Below are positions 63,176-64,000 of a DNA stretch of 64,000 bases, one piece after another. Position 1 is the first letter of the stretch, and every line of letters starts with the position of its first letter. The translations under genes and the position numbers were made by a program. Under the pieces are notes generated by a model, which saw only the letters and a list, made by a program, of their open reading frames with translations, made no database searches and had not been told where the DNA came from. The stretch spans positions 1-64,000 of the forward strand of contig JADGAZ010000002.1 of assembly GCA_015231755.1 (NCBI GenBank), given 5' to 3'. The stretch comes from Magnetococcales bacterium (GTDB lineage Bacteria > Pseudomonadota > Magnetococcia > Magnetococcales > Magnetaquicoccaceae).

Positions 63176-64000
63176 ATGTCCCGTCCCCGCTTCCGTCACC
63201 GCGTCGAATGGCTGCTGCTCGAAGGTCTGCTGGCCCTGATCCGCCAGGGAGACTTAAGCGCCGCCTACCGCAAGGCCAGGGGACTTTCCCGGCTGGCCCG
63301 ACGCCTGCTGCATTCGGAATGGGCCTGGACCAACGCCAATCTGGCCATGGTCTACGGGAACGCCCTCACCCCGGAGCAGCGGGAACGACTGGCCATGCTC
63401 GCCTTTGAAAACATCTTCTACAGCCATATGGAGGCGATCCGGGTACACGAAATCTCCTTCCGAGACGAAGGGGTGGAACGGCTGCACGCGGCCCGCGAGC
63501 AAGGCCGCGGGGTGATCGTGGTGGGGGTGCATGTGGGCTGCTGGGAACCGGGTCTGAAACGGCTGGGAGGACATGCGGCACCAGCGGCCATTCTCTACCG
63601 GCACGCCAACAACCCCTTGAGCGAACAAAGCTTCATGAAGATGCGCGCCAGCTACGGCGTGGAGTGGATCTCCCGGCAAAACACCCGGGAGATCGTCCGG
63701 GCCTGCCAGGAACGCAAGGTATTGGGGTTCATGACCGACATCAACACCCGGGATGGCGGCGTCACCGCGCCGTTTCTGGGGGTCGAGGCCCAGTGTCCGC
63801 CGGGACCGGCCCGGCTCGCCTTAAAATTCAACATGCCTTTGGTGCCCATCATCGCCACCCGCCATGGGATGGGTCAGGCCATCTTCCGGGTGGGTCAAGC
63901 CATCGATCCCCACAGCGCCGGCTCCGGAGAGGCCCAAATCCAGACCCTCACCACCCGGATCAACACCGCCTTCACCGCCTGGGTCCACGAATACGCCGAA
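63176..64000 (+). CDS. LpxL/HtrB-family lipid A acyltransferase (cut by window end)
   Basis: The frame from the ATG at 63176 is open to base 64000 (275 codons, no stop reached), so the gene continues outside. It begins MSRPRFRHRVEWLLLEGLLA. VIVVGVHVGCWEPGLKRLG holds the HX4E catalytic motif of the family (His-Val-Gly-Cys-Trp-Glu, with Cys where Asn is common). VLGFMTDINTRDGGVTAPFL and MPLVPIIATRHG follow as expected. It adds a secondary acyl chain to lipid A or a related glycolipid. It starts three bases after waaF, completing an LPS core/lipid A group. Confidence 0.88.
   Translation, partial: MSRPRFRHRVEWLLLEGLLALIRQGDLSAAYRKARGLSRLARRLLHSEWAWTNANLAMVYGNALTPEQRERLAMLAFENIFYSHMEAIRVHEISFRDEGVERLHAAREQGRGVIVVGVHVGCWEPGLKRLGGHAAPAAILYRHANNPLSEQSFMKMRASYGVEWISRQNTREIVRACQERKVLGFMTDINTRDGGVTAPFLGVEAQCPPGPARLALKFNMPLVPIIATRHGMGQAIFRVGQAIDPHSAGSGEAQIQTLTTRINTAFTAWVHEYAE

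Noticed and set aside
1-64000. CRISPR array or rRNA genes
   Set aside because: I found no regularly spaced short repeats and no rRNA sequence anywhere in the window.

Overview
The window looks like chromosome of a Gram-negative, GC-rich member of the Pseudomonadota. It carries a type II secretion pseudopilus and platform, LPS heptose and lipid A acylation genes, a dnaG-rpoD pair and many PAS/GGDEF/EAL and hybrid-kinase proteins. A deep alphaproteobacterial or Magnetococcia-like host is a guess that I cannot confirm from the sequence. Most core genes are high GC. Three segments are clearly AT-rich and look foreign: about 560-1650, 5800-8450 and 45920-47580.

Left part (1-12.75 kb, mostly minus strand): an IS481-type transposase remnant; a two-gene unit with a shared GGD(S/N)SxNIQ motif; then an island framed by a 1.91-kb direct repeat. 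The repeat holds a CAT-anticodon tRNA gene and most of rpoD. The right copy (8801-10711) belongs to the intact dnaG-rpoD-tRNA locus. The left copy (2089-3999) ends inside rpoD, so its sigma factor lacks region 1.1. Between the repeats lie hicBA, a RAYT transposase between two remnants of a serine recombinase, and an AT-rich P-loop NTPase plus membrane-protein pair that could be an undescribed defence or conflict system.

Middle part (12.9-41.5 kb): a HIT protein, a UDP-sugar dehydrogenase, type II secretion genes in two blocks (gspFGHIJK and gspLMN, with C, D and E absent), ppdK, a VOC protein, a SUMF1-type protein, two response-regulator GGDEF-EAL proteins, a phosphoesterase, an FKBP isomerase, two hybrid histidine kinases and a periplasmic protein with a threefold repeat. 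A 140-bp MITE-like element lies just upstream of gspF.

Defence-like stretch (41.5-47.1 kb): a Septu-type ATPase/HNH pair (PtuA/PtuB-like) with a DUF3301 gene immediately after it, the ABC-F ATPase Uup, and an AT-rich gene with a nucleoside-deoxyribosyltransferase/TIR-like N-terminal domain.

Right part (47.6-64 kb, plus strand): one long surface-glycan cluster. neuC-neuB-neuA make a CMP-activated nonulosonic acid. Next come a radical SAM enzyme, a shortened paralogue that has lost the catalytic CxxxCxxC but kept its C-terminal cysteines, a HAD phosphatase-like protein, an APH-like kinase, a split transketolase, a second radical SAM enzyme, a methyltransferase and an RmlD-like reductase. This set has no pathway I recognise and is the best metabolic-novelty candidate. 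A Wzz-like chain-length protein and the LPS core genes hldE, hldD, waaF and an lpxL-family gene (cut by the window end) follow.
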